The notes under the pieces were generated by a model. The model ran no database searches and was not told the DNA's origin. It worked only from the letters and a program-made list of their open reading frames with translations. From LMUY01 sp965198895 (GTDB lineage: Bacteria > Pseudomonadota > Alphaproteobacteria > Acetobacterales > Acetobacteraceae), in NCBI GenBank assembly GCA_965198895.1, contig OZ240676.1, positions 2,294,001 through 2,358,000 of the forward strand: a stretch of 64,000 bases of DNA, read 5' to 3'. Every line of letters starts with the position of its first letter. The first letter of the stretch is position 1. Shown piece by piece: positions 1-8,538 of this stretch. The translations under genes and the position numbers were made by a program.

Positions 1-1520
1 TCGCGGTGATGTGCGTCGGCATGTTCATCGCACTGCTGGATATCCAGATCGTATCCGCCTCGCTGCGTGACATCGGCGGCGGGCTTTCGGCTGGAACGGA
101 CGAGACGGCCTGGGTGCAGACCAGCTACCTGATTGCCGAGATCATCGTGATCCCGCTCTCGGGCTGGCTGTCGCGTGTTATATCGACGCGCTGGCTATTT
201 TGCATCTCGGCGACCGGGTTCACCCTGGCCAGCCTGCTGTGCGGCTCGGCCTGGAACATCCAGAGCATGATCGTGTTCCGGGCGCTGCAGGGCTTCCTCG
301 GCGGCTCGATGATCCCGATGGTGTTCACCACCGCATTCGCCTTCTTCCAGGGCCCGAAGATCGTCGTCGCGGCGGCCACCATCGGCGCGCTCTCGTCACT
401 GGCACCGACGCTCGGCCCGACCGTGGGCGGCTGGATCACCGACAACTACTCGTGGCACTGGCTGTTCTTCATCAACCTGGTGCCGGGCGCGTTCGTGGCC
501 ATCGTGGTGCCGATCCTGGTGCGGGTCGACCGGCCGGACCTCTCGCTGCTGAAGGGCGCGGACTATCCCGGCATGGCGCTCATGGCGCTGTTCCTCGGCT
601 GCCTCGAATATACGCTGGAGGAAGGCACGCGCTGGGGCTGGCTGGACGACGGCACCATCCGCACGACGGCCTGGATCTCCGGCGTGAGCGGGGTGCTGTT
701 CATCTGGCGCAGCCTCAGCTTCGTTCGCCCGGTGGTCGATTTGCGGGCGCTGTCGAGCCGCAATTTCTCGCTCGGCTGCTTCTTCTCGTTCGTGACCGGC
801 ATCGGCATCTTTGCCACGATCTATCTAACGCCGGTGTTCCTGAGCGAGGTGCGCGGCTTCAGCGCGCTGCAGATCGGCGTGGCCGTGCTGTCCACGGGCG
901 TGTTCCAGGTGATGGGCATCCCGGTCTACGTGATATTGGCGAAGCGGATCGACTTGCGGTGGCTGATGATGGCAGGGCTCGCCGGCTTTGCGCTGTCGAT
1001 GTGGAACTTCGCCCCCATCACGCACGACTGGGGCTGGCGCGAGCTTCTGCTGCCGCAGGCGCTACGCGGCTTTTCCCAGCAATTCGCGGTCGCCCCCGCC
1101 GTTACCCTGACGCTGGGCGGCCTGGCTCCGGCCCGGCTGAAGCTGGCCTCCGGGCTGTTCAACCTCATGCGCAACCTTGGCGGCGCGATCGGCATTGCCG
1201 TCTGCACCACCATCCTGAACGACCGGACCAACCTGCATTTCCTGCGGCTGGCGGAGCACCTGAACAGCACGAACCCGGCCATGACCCAATTGCTGCAACG
1301 GGTCAGCGTCCGCGACACCGCCCTGGCCGGCGGCAACGCCCCCGCCGGGCTCGCCATGGCGCTGCGGACGCTGCAGGCGGCGGTGATGCGGGAGGCGCTG
1401 ACACTGACCTTCTCCGACGCCTTCCTGGCGGTGGGCTGCTGCTTCGTCCTCGCCACCATCATGGTGCCGCTGATGCGCAAGGCCGGCCGCCCGACCGGCC
1501 CGTCCGCCGATGCCCACTGA
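1..1520 (+). CDS. DHA2-type MFS multidrug efflux transporter (5' end cut by window)
   Basis: Proton-driven inner-membrane exporter of the 14-helix DHA2 (EmrB/QacA) group. The frame is open to the left edge and family members normally have some 15-25 residues before the LLDIQIV helix, so the true start lies outside the window. About 505 residues are visible. Near the N-terminus is the LLD(I/V)xIV motif of helix 1; the motif C-like stretch LGPTVGGWITD (about residues 137-147) is typical of antiporters. Many hydrophobic segments follow and the C-terminus is polar. The methyltransferase gene starts 18 bp downstream in the same direction, so the two may be co-transcribed. The substrate cannot be read from the sequence. 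Sure of family, not of substrate. Confidence 0.9.
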   Translation, partial: AVMCVGMFIALLDIQIVSASLRDIGGGLSAGTDETAWVQTSYLIAEIIVIPLSGWLSRVISTRWLFCISATGFTLASLLCGSAWNIQSMIVFRALQGFLGGSMIPMVFTTAFAFFQGPKIVVAAATIGALSSLAPTLGPTVGGWITDNYSWHWLFFINLVPGAFVAIVVPILVRVDRPDLSLLKGADYPGMALMALFLGCLEYTLEEGTRWGWLDDGTIRTTAWISGVSGVLFIWRSLSFVRPVVDLRALSSRNFSLGCFFSFVTGIGIFATIYLTPVFLSEVRGFSALQIGVAVLSTGVFQVMGIPVYVILAKRIDLRWLMMAGLAGFALSMWNFAPITHDWGWRELLLPQALRGFSQQFAVAPAVTLTLGGLAPARLKLASGLFNLMRNLGGAIGIAVCTTILNDRTNLHFLRLAEHLNSTNPAMTQLLQRVSVRDTALAGGNAPAGLAMALRTLQAAVMREALTLTFSDAFLAVGCCFVLATIMVPLMRKAGRPTGPSADAH

Positions 1521-1538
1521 CCCTAGAAGGAGAGCCCG

Positions 1539-2372
1539 ATGATCGATACGACCGAGGTTGCAAGCCATTACGCCGGTGAACAGCTGACGCAGCGGCTCGT
1601 CGAGGCGCTGGACGCGGCAGGTTTCTCCGGGCGGCCGGTGAGCGTGCAGGATCTGGCGCCGCTCGACCAGTTCCATACACGCGGGCTCGCTGCCACCGCC
1701 GACCTCGCTCGTGCCGCCGGCATAGCGGCCGCAGACGCGGTGCTCGACGTCGGCGCCGGCCTGGGCGGTCCGTCGCGTTATCTGGCCGCAACGTGCGGGT
1801 GCACCGTCGAGGGCATCGACCTCAGCCCGGCCTTCGTCGACGCCGCCCGCTATTTGGCCGAGCGTGCCGGGCTGGCGGACAAAGTAACCTATGCCGCCGG
1901 CGACGCCCTGGCCCTGCCCTATGCCGACGGGAGCTTCGACGTGGCCTGGACACAGCACGTGGCCATGAACATTGCCGATCGCGACCGCTTCTACGCAGGA
2001 CTCCATCGCGTGCTCCGGCCCGGCGGGCGCCTGGCCGTCTACGACATCGTTGCCGGCTCCGGCGAGGCGCTGCACTTTCCCGTCCCATGGTCCCGCGTGC
2101 CGGACACCAGCTTCCTCATGACGCCCGGTGCCATGCGGTCCACGCTGGAGCATCACGGCTTCACGGTGCGCAGCTGGACGGACCGGACCGCAGACGGCGT
2201 TGCCTGGTTCGAGCAGCAGCGCGCCGCCCGGGCCCAGGCCACCGCACAACCACAACGCCTCGGGCTCCACTTGGCGATGGGGCCGGACTTCCAGGGCATG
2301 ACGGTGAACCTGGCCCGTAACCTGGCCGAAGGCCGCGCCCGCGTGCTCGAAGCCGTCCTTGTCAGGGGCTGA
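1539..2372 (+). CDS. class I SAM-dependent methyltransferase
   Basis: Soluble methyltransferase of 277 residues with a Rossmann core. Motif I is VLDVGAGLGGPSRYL (about residues 68-82), the acidic motif II EGIDLS follows, and LRPGGRLAVYDIV is the post-III strand. This layout resembles UbiE/COQ5 and glycine/sarcosine methyltransferase-like enzymes, but no substrate-defining motif is recognised. The start is supported by a GAAGGAGA ribosome site 8-9 bases upstream. It follows the MFS gene by 18 bp, suggesting the pair modifies and exports a small molecule; that link is inference. Confidence 0.85.
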   Translation: MIDTTEVASHYAGEQLTQRLVEALDAAGFSGRPVSVQDLAPLDQFHTRGLAATADLARAAGIAAADAVLDVGAGLGGPSRYLAATCGCTVEGIDLSPAFVDAARYLAERAGLADKVTYAAGDALALPYADGSFDVAWTQHVAMNIADRDRFYAGLHRVLRPGGRLAVYDIVAGSGEALHFPVPWSRVPDTSFLMTPGAMRSTLEHHGFTVRSWTDRTADGVAWFEQQRAARAQATAQPQRLGLHLAMGPDFQGMTVNLARNLAEGRARVLEAVLVRG

Positions 2373-2374
2373 CG

Positions 2375-3169
2375 CTATCGCTCCATTGCCATCTGCATCA
2401 GCACCCGATTGAATGGCTCGTCCGAAATCCGAAGATCACCTCGGAAAGGATTGCTCAGGGCAACGATCACCAGGAGTACGAGCGCACCCGACAGAGCCAG
2501 CAGAGAAGACATGGTCAGATGCATCAGCAGGTTTGGTGCGCCAAGCAGCGAGGCGAAGGCAACGCTGATTGCACCGCCAGCAATCAGCACGAACCACACG
2601 ATGGATGGAATGGACGTGCTGGCGGCGAACAGGCGCTCCCGACGGGAGGTACCCAGATCGGTGAGGTCTTTCAACAGGAGGGTGTGCAGGTCGCCATCGG
2701 CGATGTTGTCCGGGCGTAGATGTAACGCGGTTTGAAACAAGTGCTGCAGGTTCGGTTCCTGCTCGGCTACAGCGATTCCATGGGTTTGCGCCGGCCACTC
2801 GATCGAGACGACGGCCTGCGTATAAGCGGTGATGTCGTGGCGCATGCTCGTCATCTCGGGCCCTGTCAGGCCCAAGGTCAGTTGATACACGGTTTGGGCC
2901 AAAGATGCCTCGGCATCGGCGACAGCTTGCGCCCTGTTGAACCCTTCCCACGCCAGCATGGCAACGAAGGCGAGCAGCACGGCATAGGTGGTGCCGACGA
3001 CCGTGAACATCGCGGAGGCCGCGGCGTTGTGCTCCTCCCGCAGTTGCTGTGGGATCAGCCTCCGGGCTGTCAGCTCGATCACAATCGCCCCGAGCACGGC
3101 ACCGCCCGTTAGCATTAAGCCCGCCAGCCAGAGTGGCAGGCTTGCGATCGCTTGAGGGTTCATCGACAT
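2375..3169 (-). CDS. DUF4239-like (bestrophin-like) membrane protein
   Basis: A 264-residue integral membrane protein with two hydrophobic helices near the N-terminus (about residues 10-32 and 53-75) and two near the C-terminus (about 185-235), with a soluble helical region between. The HNAAASAMFTVVGTTYAVLL stretch matches the pattern of DUF4239 proteins, a family of unknown function with a bestrophin-like fold. It converges with the methyltransferase gene, the stop codons being 2 bp apart. No good Shine-Dalgarno is visible at the chosen ATG. Function unknown. Confidence 0.7.
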   Translation of the reverse strand: MSMNPQAIASLPLWLAGLMLTGGAVLGAIVIELTARRLIPQQLREEHNAAASAMFTVVGTTYAVLLAFVAMLAWEGFNRAQAVADAEASLAQTVYQLTLGLTGPEMTSMRHDITAYTQAVVSIEWPAQTHGIAVAEQEPNLQHLFQTALHLRPDNIADGDLHTLLLKDLTDLGTSRRERLFAASTSIPSIVWFVLIAGGAISVAFASLLGAPNLLMHLTMSSLLALSGALVLLVIVALSNPFRGDLRISDEPFNRVLMQMAMER

Positions 3170-3212
3170 GATGCACTATAGCTGCAGCAGCCGGGTGGTA
3201 GACAGCCGCTCG

Positions 3213-3797
3213 CTACACACCGTCCAGGGTGGCGAGTGCGGTGCCGATCAAACCCTCGAGCAGAGGGCGCTCGGGGCGCACGCGGGCCAGGACGCGCACG
3301 CCCATCAATACGCCGAGCAGATGCTGCGCTAGTGCGGCGGCTGGCCGGGACGTGGCGATACTTCCATCGGCCTGCCCCTTCTCCACACACGCCAGGAAGA
3401 ACGTTTCGATCCGCTTGAGCGCCTGGTTGATCGTCCGGCGAAACTCCGGATCGTGAGGCGCAAGTTCCAGCGCAGAATTCACCAGCAGGCAGCCCTTGTG
3501 TTCGCGGTCACGGAGCGAGCGCCGCAGGATATCGTCGAAGAACGCACGTATGGCATCGCGGGGTGGCAGAACCTCGCAGCGGCTGATGCGCGCCCCGATA
3601 CTAGTTTCGATGTAGTGATCAAGAGCCTTCTCGAACATCGCGCGCTTGTCGCCGTAGGCGTTGTAGAGGCTCGCCGCGGTGAGGCCGGTCCGCCCCATGA
3701 GGTCCTTGATCGAGGTCGCCTCGAAACCCTGCGCCCAAAAACACTCGACCGCAGCATCGAGCACCACCGCTTCGTCGAACTCCCTCGGTCTCGCCAT
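3213..3797 (-). CDS. TetR/AcrR family transcriptional regulator
   Basis: A 194-residue DNA-binding repressor-type protein. The N-terminal helix-turn-helix covers about residues 10-50 (FDEAVVLDAAVECFWAQGFE, then TSIKDLMGRTGLTAASLYNA), followed by a helical ligand domain that resembles the TetR_C_16 / YxaF-type group. It is divergent from the cytochrome b / molybdoenzyme operon across a 274-bp gap, so that operon is a plausible target. I saw no convincing perfect operator palindrome in the gap. Confidence 0.88.
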   Translation of the reverse strand: MARPREFDEAVVLDAAVECFWAQGFEATSIKDLMGRTGLTAASLYNAYGDKRAMFEKALDHYIETSIGARISRCEVLPPRDAIRAFFDDILRRSLRDREHKGCLLVNSALELAPHDPEFRRTINQALKRIETFFLACVEKGQADGSIATSRPAAALAQHLLGVLMGVRVLARVRPERPLLEGLIGTALATLDGV

Positions 3798-4071
3798 TCG
3801 CCATCCATTTCATGTACTGAGCGCATCTTGCCATCGCCCGCCGGATCGGGCATTTTAGAACGTACATCTCATAAACCAGGCTCCGGGAAACGGTTCCAGG
3901 CCGCTGGATCGATAGCAGGCACCGCCTAACAACCAGATAGAGTATACCGCAATGGGGTTGGATCAACAGGAACCGTCTCGAGCCGGAGGTGATCATCGGC
4001 ACCCTACGGTCTTTGCGGCCGTCCTAACCCGCTAATGCGCCAAACCTGACCACCGAGAGAAACAGCGGATC

Positions 4072-4743
4072 ATGACCCGAGCAACAGTGCCACGAGCCTA
4101 TCACCGAAATGGTCGGCGTCTACATCCGTGGTCGGTCAGGGTCATGCACTGGGTCAATGCGGTGGCTATGCTGGTCATGATCACGTCGGGCTGGGGGATC
4201 TACAATGACGACGTGATCATCAAGGGCCTGCACTTCAACCATGCCCTCCGTCTTGGTGATTGGGCAGCCTGGAGCTTGAACTGGCACTTTGCCGGCATGT
4301 GGCTGCTCGTAATCAACGGTCTCTGCTACCTCGCCTACGGCCTCGCCACCGGGCGGCTGCGCGAGCGGCTGCTGCCGATCCGGTTCTCCGAAGTCTTGCA
4401 GACCGTCAACGACACGCTCCACCTCAAGATCAGGCACGAAGACCTGACCACCTACAATGCCGTGCAGAAAGTGCTCTACATCGTGGTGATCCTGGCAGGT
4501 GTCTCCCAGGTCGTCACCGGCCTTGCGATATGGAAGCCGGTGCAATTCTCTGGATTGATCTCCTTGCTTGGCGGCTTCCAATCGGCTCGTTTCATCCACT
4601 TCGCAGGCATGTCGGTCATCGTCGGCTTCTTGCTCGTGCACGTTCTCCTGGCCTTGCTCGTTCCACAGACGCTTTGGGCGATGTTGACCGGCGGTCCGAG
4701 GGTTGGCCCGTCCGGGCACGGCAAGCCGGTGACCGAGCCATGA
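4072..4743 (+). CDS. cytochrome b561-type membrane subunit (thiosulfate-reductase/hydrogenase cytochrome b fold)
   Basis: Inner-membrane di-heme cytochrome b of 223 residues with four hydrophobic helices. Candidate heme-ligand histidines lie in HPWSVRVMHW (helix 1), LNWHFAGMW (helix 2), RFIHFAGM and LLVHVLLALL (helices 3-4). Proteins of this family carry electrons between the quinone pool and a periplasmic oxidoreductase. Its stop overlaps the start of the molybdoenzyme gene (ATGA), so the two very likely form one complex, analogous to the MsrQ-MsrP idea but with a different membrane-subunit family. Confidence 0.87.
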   Translation: MTRATVPRAYHRNGRRLHPWSVRVMHWVNAVAMLVMITSGWGIYNDDVIIKGLHFNHALRLGDWAAWSLNWHFAGMWLLVINGLCYLAYGLATGRLRERLLPIRFSEVLQTVNDTLHLKIRHEDLTTYNAVQKVLYIVVILAGVSQVVTGLAIWKPVQFSGLISLLGGFQSARFIHFAGMSVIVGFLLVHVLLALLVPQTLWAMLTGGPRVGPSGHGKPVTEP

Positions 4744-5513
4744 GGTCTCTGTTTCGTCCGAACCAGCTCCCCGACCCGGCGATCTTGGATGATCACCGGC
4801 CGCTGCTACGGTCGCTCGAACGACGCGGACTGATTCGAAACGGGTTGTCATTGGGCGCGCTCACGATGCTCACCGGGTGCGACGTGACACGGCCCAAATC
4901 GGTCGCGACTGCGCTGCTTGCAATCTCCCGGCTGAACGATGGCGTCCAGGAATGGCTGTTCGACCCCACGAAGCTCGCGCCGACCTATCCGGCGTCGTCG
5001 GTGCTGAAGCCGCCCAAATTCAACGCCTATTACGACGTCGTGGACGTCAAGCCCGTGAATGGTACGAATTGGCGTCTCGACGTCGCCGGGCTGGTTGCCG
5101 AGAAACGGTCGTGGACCCTGGATGAGATCAACGCGCTCCCGCGCCGCGACATGATCATCAAGCACATCTGCGTGGAGGGTTGGGATTACATCGGCCAGTG
5201 GTCTGGCGTACCCCTGCGCGTTTTCCTCGAGCGGGTCGGGGCCGACTTGCGCGCGAAATATGTCGCGTTCAAGACGGCCGACGACTACCCCAGCAGCATC
5301 GACATGGCGACCGCGCTGCACCCGCAAACGCTGCTCGCGACGCAATACGCCAACGAGACGCTCGCCGATCCATTCGGCTACCCGTTGCGGCTGCGCATGT
5401 CGACCAAGCTTGGCTACAAGAATCCAAAGTGGATCACCGCCATCGAGGTGACGAACACCTATCCGGGTGGCTATTGGGAAAATCTCGGCTTCCCGTGGTT
5501 CGCAGGGATCTGA
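4740..5513 (+). CDS. molybdopterin-dependent oxidoreductase, sulfite-oxidase/YedY (MsrP) fold, Tat lipoprotein
   Basis: A 257-residue exported oxidoreductase. The start at 4740 overlaps the cytochrome b stop (ATGA). The N-terminus has a twin-arginine signal (ERRGLIRNG, about residues 28-36) ending in a lipobox-like LTGC, so it is probably a membrane-anchored Tat substrate. The sulfite-oxidase fold is indicated by KHICVEGWDYIGQWSGVPL, whose Cys is the expected molybdenum ligand, as in YedY CVExW. The C-terminus LGYKNPKWITAIEV is typical of the family. The natural substrate is unknown; methionine sulfoxide, other S/N-oxides or sulfite are possibilities. Confidence 0.87.
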   Translation: MRSLFRPNQLPDPAILDDHRPLLRSLERRGLIRNGLSLGALTMLTGCDVTRPKSVATALLAISRLNDGVQEWLFDPTKLAPTYPASSVLKPPKFNAYYDVVDVKPVNGTNWRLDVAGLVAEKRSWTLDEINALPRRDMIIKHICVEGWDYIGQWSGVPLRVFLERVGADLRAKYVAFKTADDYPSSIDMATALHPQTLLATQYANETLADPFGYPLRLRMSTKLGYKNPKWITAIEVTNTYPGGYWENLGFPWFAGI

Positions 5514-5516
5514 GGC

Positions 5517-5996
5517 ATGCAGAAGAGTGAGGTCATCTTCGCCTACGTTTTTGTCCTGCTGTTAGCGATGGCTTCCTCGAGCGACGTTGCGCGCGCTCAA
5601 AGCCAGGGGCCTGGTGGGATGCCGCCGCCATCGGGGATGAGCTTGGCGGAGTCGACTGCAATGCGCTTCCCGCAACCTGTCCGCGTTGGCGACCTGCTGC
5701 ATAGAGACGTCTTGCAACCGACGGAAAGCCAGGACTTCTTGGGAACGGTGGAGCGGGTCGTGCGCGGCAGCGACGGGACGGTCGAGGTCGTGATCGACTT
5801 TGGCGGCTTCTTGGGCTTCGGTGCACGATCGATCGCCGTTCCCGTCGATGCCATGGTTCTGTTGGGGCAGGTCATGGAGGTCGTGGCCTTCACACCGGAG
5901 CAGTTGCGGCAATTCCCCACCTTCTCGGCCAGCAACACGACCCCGGTCGATGCCGACAGCATAATCCATGTCGGCCTCGCGAAACCGTCGCACTGA
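5517..5996 (+). CDS. exported PRC-barrel-like protein
   Basis: A 159-residue protein with a signal peptide (hydrophobic run about residues 8-25, then ARAQS). The mature part holds a region resembling a PRC barrel (about 55-125: VRVGDLLHRDV, DFLGTVERVVRGSDGTVEVV, RSIAVPVDAMVLLGQVMEV). PRC barrels are small beta barrels that often bind partners. It begins 3 bp after the molybdoenzyme stop, so it is probably a periplasmic accessory of that operon. Function inferred only from context. Confidence 0.72.
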   Translation: MQKSEVIFAYVFVLLLAMASSSDVARAQSQGPGGMPPPSGMSLAESTAMRFPQPVRVGDLLHRDVLQPTESQDFLGTVERVVRGSDGTVEVVIDFGGFLGFGARSIAVPVDAMVLLGQVMEVVAFTPEQLRQFPTFSASNTTPVDADSIIHVGLAKPSH

Positions 5997-6029
5997 CTCT
6001 CCACGCCCGTCATTCTATGAGGAAGACCC

Positions 6030-6371
6030 GTGATCAAGCCTTGCGCCAGCCGGCATCTCGCCCTGTTCGTACTCGGCAGCGTGCTCTGGCTGTCCGGCTT
6101 ATCCAGTGCATCGGGCCAGGTCGGTGGGGCACAGGGTTCAGTCGCGCCGTTGGACACGGCCAATGACAAGCTGAAGACCTGCCTGCAGCGCCATTACCAA
6201 GCAGACAACGACAGCACATCCCAATACCGCTTGGGAGACGACTTGGTCGCGGCTTGTCGCACCGAATGGGACCAAGCGATAGCGACCTGCACGGATCAGG
6301 CTAAACGCCCCGCCGAGTACTGCACGGGGCAAACGAACATGATGCTGATGGGGTTCGTTCCCATGCACTGA
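6030..6371 (+). CDS. small exported hypothetical protein with four cysteines in the mature part
   Basis: A 113-residue protein with an N-terminal signal peptide (LALFVLGSVLWLSGL, cleavage near ASGQ). The mature part has cysteines in KTCLQRH, AACRTEW, ATCTDQ and EYCTGQ, a spacing that could hold two disulfides or bind a metal. No known domain recognised. It lies 33 bp after the PRC-barrel gene in the same direction and is probably the last gene of the molybdoenzyme operon. Confidence 0.65.
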   Translation: MIKPCASRHLALFVLGSVLWLSGLSSASGQVGGAQGSVAPLDTANDKLKTCLQRHYQADNDSTSQYRLGDDLVAACRTEWDQAIATCTDQAKRPAEYCTGQTNMMLMGFVPMH

Positions 6372-6414
6372 CGTCGACCACAGGTCTGGCGCTCCACCAG
6401 CAGGCCCTGCCGTC

Positions 6415-7917
6415 CTAGCTCGGCGACGCTTGAAGCGGAAACCAGTTCCCGTGAAACCCGGGTGGAATCCGGTGTGGCAGCCGGACTGTCGCGACCGGAG
6501 CCGCTTCGAAGTCCCGTGCGTCGAGGATCACGAGGTCGGTTGTCTCGTCCGCTGTATTGATCACGAAGCCGAGGAGCCAGCCTTGGTCCTCGGCCGCATC
6601 GGCGCTTGCCGGAACGAACACGAACTCGCCCGGGAGATGAGTGTCGCCGAACTCGTGCACGAGGCGGGAGCCGGTTTTGAGATCGTGCTTGTACAGCCGC
6701 GTGGCGCCGACCAGTTGCGGGTTGCCGTCGGGCGGGACAGACACGGTGTAAGCATAACGGTAGCTCTGCCCGAAGCGCCGCTCGTCGAGACGGGGAAACT
6801 CCTGCGGCGTAGGATCGACAACGCGACGCTCTATACGCCTTGTCGCAGGGTCGATCGTCCAGCGCTCGAAACGGCCCAAAGCGTCCAGACCGCTCGCACC
6901 GGAGGCGAACATGGTGGCGTAGGCTATGACGTCCAGGATGACTTTGCCGTCAGCGCCGTCGAACGCGTTGGCCACGTGGAAAACGAAGCATGGGTCGAGA
7001 TCGCACCAGATGATGTCGGCCTGGCCACCGTTCCGCGGCAGGAGCCCCAACCGGGCCTGGTGCGCCGGGTTCCAGCGGAACGGAAACAGGTGGCCACCGA
7101 GCACGGCCCGCATCGAGAAGGTAACTGGCAGGTCGAGCACGATGGCGAACCGCGCGGTGATGGCGCAATCGTGGATACAAGGGCCATGCTGCACGGCGAT
7201 CGGCACGTCGCGCACCACTTTGCCAGCCGCCGACACGACGACGTAGCGGACCGTGTCCCAAACAGTGCCGTCATACGCGACGGCGTGGTACTCGCCGGTC
7301 ACTGGGTCTCGATGGGGGTGCCCGGAGAAGGAGCCACCGAGTGTGCCGTCGAATGGATTATAGCGCTGCTCCTCCAGCGTCTCGGAGAGTTCGACGGGAT
7401 AGCTGCCTGCCTCCACCAGCGCGAAGGCGCGGCCGCCGATGTCGGCCACGTTGGTGTTGACGGTATCGTTGCGACCTCGGCGAGGGCCGGGCGCGGGGGC
7501 ACGGCCAAGCGCCGTCGCCGCCAGCCGCGAACCGATCCACCGGTTGCGATACCACTCGACACGGCCATCGCGAATGGCGATCCCGTGCACCATCCCGTCG
7601 CCGAGGAACCAATGATGCCCCGCGGCATCGAGACTGGCCGGGTTCGCGCCCATTTTGAGGTATCGGCCACTCAGTCCCGCCGGGATCGACCCGGTCACTG
7701 ACAGATGGTCGAGCGTCAATTCGGCTTGCATCGGCTTGTGGACACCGACCAAGTAGTCGCCCCCAGCGTGGGGCAGCCGCTTTCGGTTCCAGCCCGCGAT
7801 CAGTTCGACCGCACGCTCGGCGACCGCGCGGACGGCCTGTTGGATGGGGTTCGGCATGGGTTTGGCGCTCCGGGCGTCGTCGAGCTTGAAATCTAGGCTC
7901 ACGGCCCGGTCCTGCAT
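6415..7917 (-). CDS. carotenoid oxygenase family (RPE65/lignostilbene dioxygenase-like) protein
   Basis: A non-heme iron dioxygenase of 500 residues with the seven-bladed propeller typical of carotenoid cleavage enzymes. Visible family marks are RYLKMGANPAS, FLGDGMVHGIAIRDG near the N-terminus, GHPHRDPVTGEYHAVAYDG, PCIHDCAITARFAIV, CFVFHVANAFD and the C-terminal GFHGNWF. The histidines of the last four are the expected iron ligands. I chose the ATG at 7917, which has AAGG four bases upstream; an in-frame TTG at 7950 is the alternative. The substrate could be an apocarotenoid or a stilbene-type phenylpropanoid. It lies 54 bp behind the cytochrome b561 gene. Confidence 0.9.
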   Translation of the reverse strand: MQDRAVSLDFKLDDARSAKPMPNPIQQAVRAVAERAVELIAGWNRKRLPHAGGDYLVGVHKPMQAELTLDHLSVTGSIPAGLSGRYLKMGANPASLDAAGHHWFLGDGMVHGIAIRDGRVEWYRNRWIGSRLAATALGRAPAPGPRRGRNDTVNTNVADIGGRAFALVEAGSYPVELSETLEEQRYNPFDGTLGGSFSGHPHRDPVTGEYHAVAYDGTVWDTVRYVVVSAAGKVVRDVPIAVQHGPCIHDCAITARFAIVLDLPVTFSMRAVLGGHLFPFRWNPAHQARLGLLPRNGGQADIIWCDLDPCFVFHVANAFDGADGKVILDVIAYATMFASGASGLDALGRFERWTIDPATRRIERRVVDPTPQEFPRLDERRFGQSYRYAYTVSVPPDGNPQLVGATRLYKHDLKTGSRLVHEFGDTHLPGEFVFVPASADAAEDQGWLLGFVINTADETTDLVILDARDFEAAPVATVRLPHRIPPGFHGNWFPLQASPS

Positions 7918-7971
7918 CCGACCTTCGTCGCACAATTTCCGGGTGCGCAAGCAGCCTGACCGGTCGAGGTG

Positions 7972-8538
7972 TCAGTGCTGGTGTGACACCAGCTGCTGTT
8001 CGGGAAGCATCCGCTCGAGCGTTGCGTCCCGTCTCACGAGGATATGCCAGCCTGCGCCCAGCATGTGCAGCCCGACAAACCCGTAGACCAGGAACTGGCC
8101 AAACAGGTGAAGCTGCAGGGCGGCATGCGCCACCCCCGGCGCTAGACTCGGCTGAGGCCAGTAGAACAGCCAAAAATACGGCGAGGGCCGGGCAGCCGCG
8201 GTAGAGAGGATGTAGCCCGACACCGGCATCACGATGATGATGCCGTAAAGCATCCAATGGTTGAACCTGGCGGCGTAGGCTTCCCAGCGTGCGGCCGTGC
8301 CACGCGGCGCGGGATGCCGGCTGCGCCAAACCAACCGGATGACGGCCAGCAGAAAAATTGTCTCGCCGATGGATTTGTGCAGCGTGATGTATGCAAAGCG
8401 TCCGGCTTGCGTGCCGGGCATCGCCATGAAGATCCAGGCCAGGACGACCGCCGCGAGCATCAACACGGCCGTGGCCCAATGGAGCGCCTGCGCCAGGGGC
8501 GTGTAACGGTCCACGGTCTCGATCCGGACGGCGGTCAC
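7972..8538 (-). CDS. cytochrome b561
   Basis: A four-helix di-heme membrane cytochrome of 188 residues (PF01292 type). Candidate heme ligands are the histidines of QALHWATAV, LHKSIGETI, RFNHWMLYG and GLHMLGAGWHIL. The start is the GTG at 8538, whose GTGA overlaps the stop of the HAD gene; a longer open frame upstream is only a shadow of that gene. It probably passes electrons between quinol and a periplasmic partner. It is translationally coupled to the dehalogenase and precedes the carotenoid oxygenase gene. Confidence 0.88.
   Translation of the reverse strand: MTAVRIETVDRYTPLAQALHWATAVLMLAAVVLAWIFMAMPGTQAGRFAYITLHKSIGETIFLLAVIRLVWRSRHPAPRGTAARWEAYAARFNHWMLYGIIIVMPVSGYILSTAAARPSPYFWLFYWPQPSLAPGVAHAALQLHLFGQFLVYGFVGLHMLGAGWHILVRRDATLERMLPEQQLVSHQH

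Noticed and set aside
1062..2270. 402-codon minus-strand frame over the MFS and methyltransferase genes
   Set aside because: Antisense to two clear genes; no recognisable motif.
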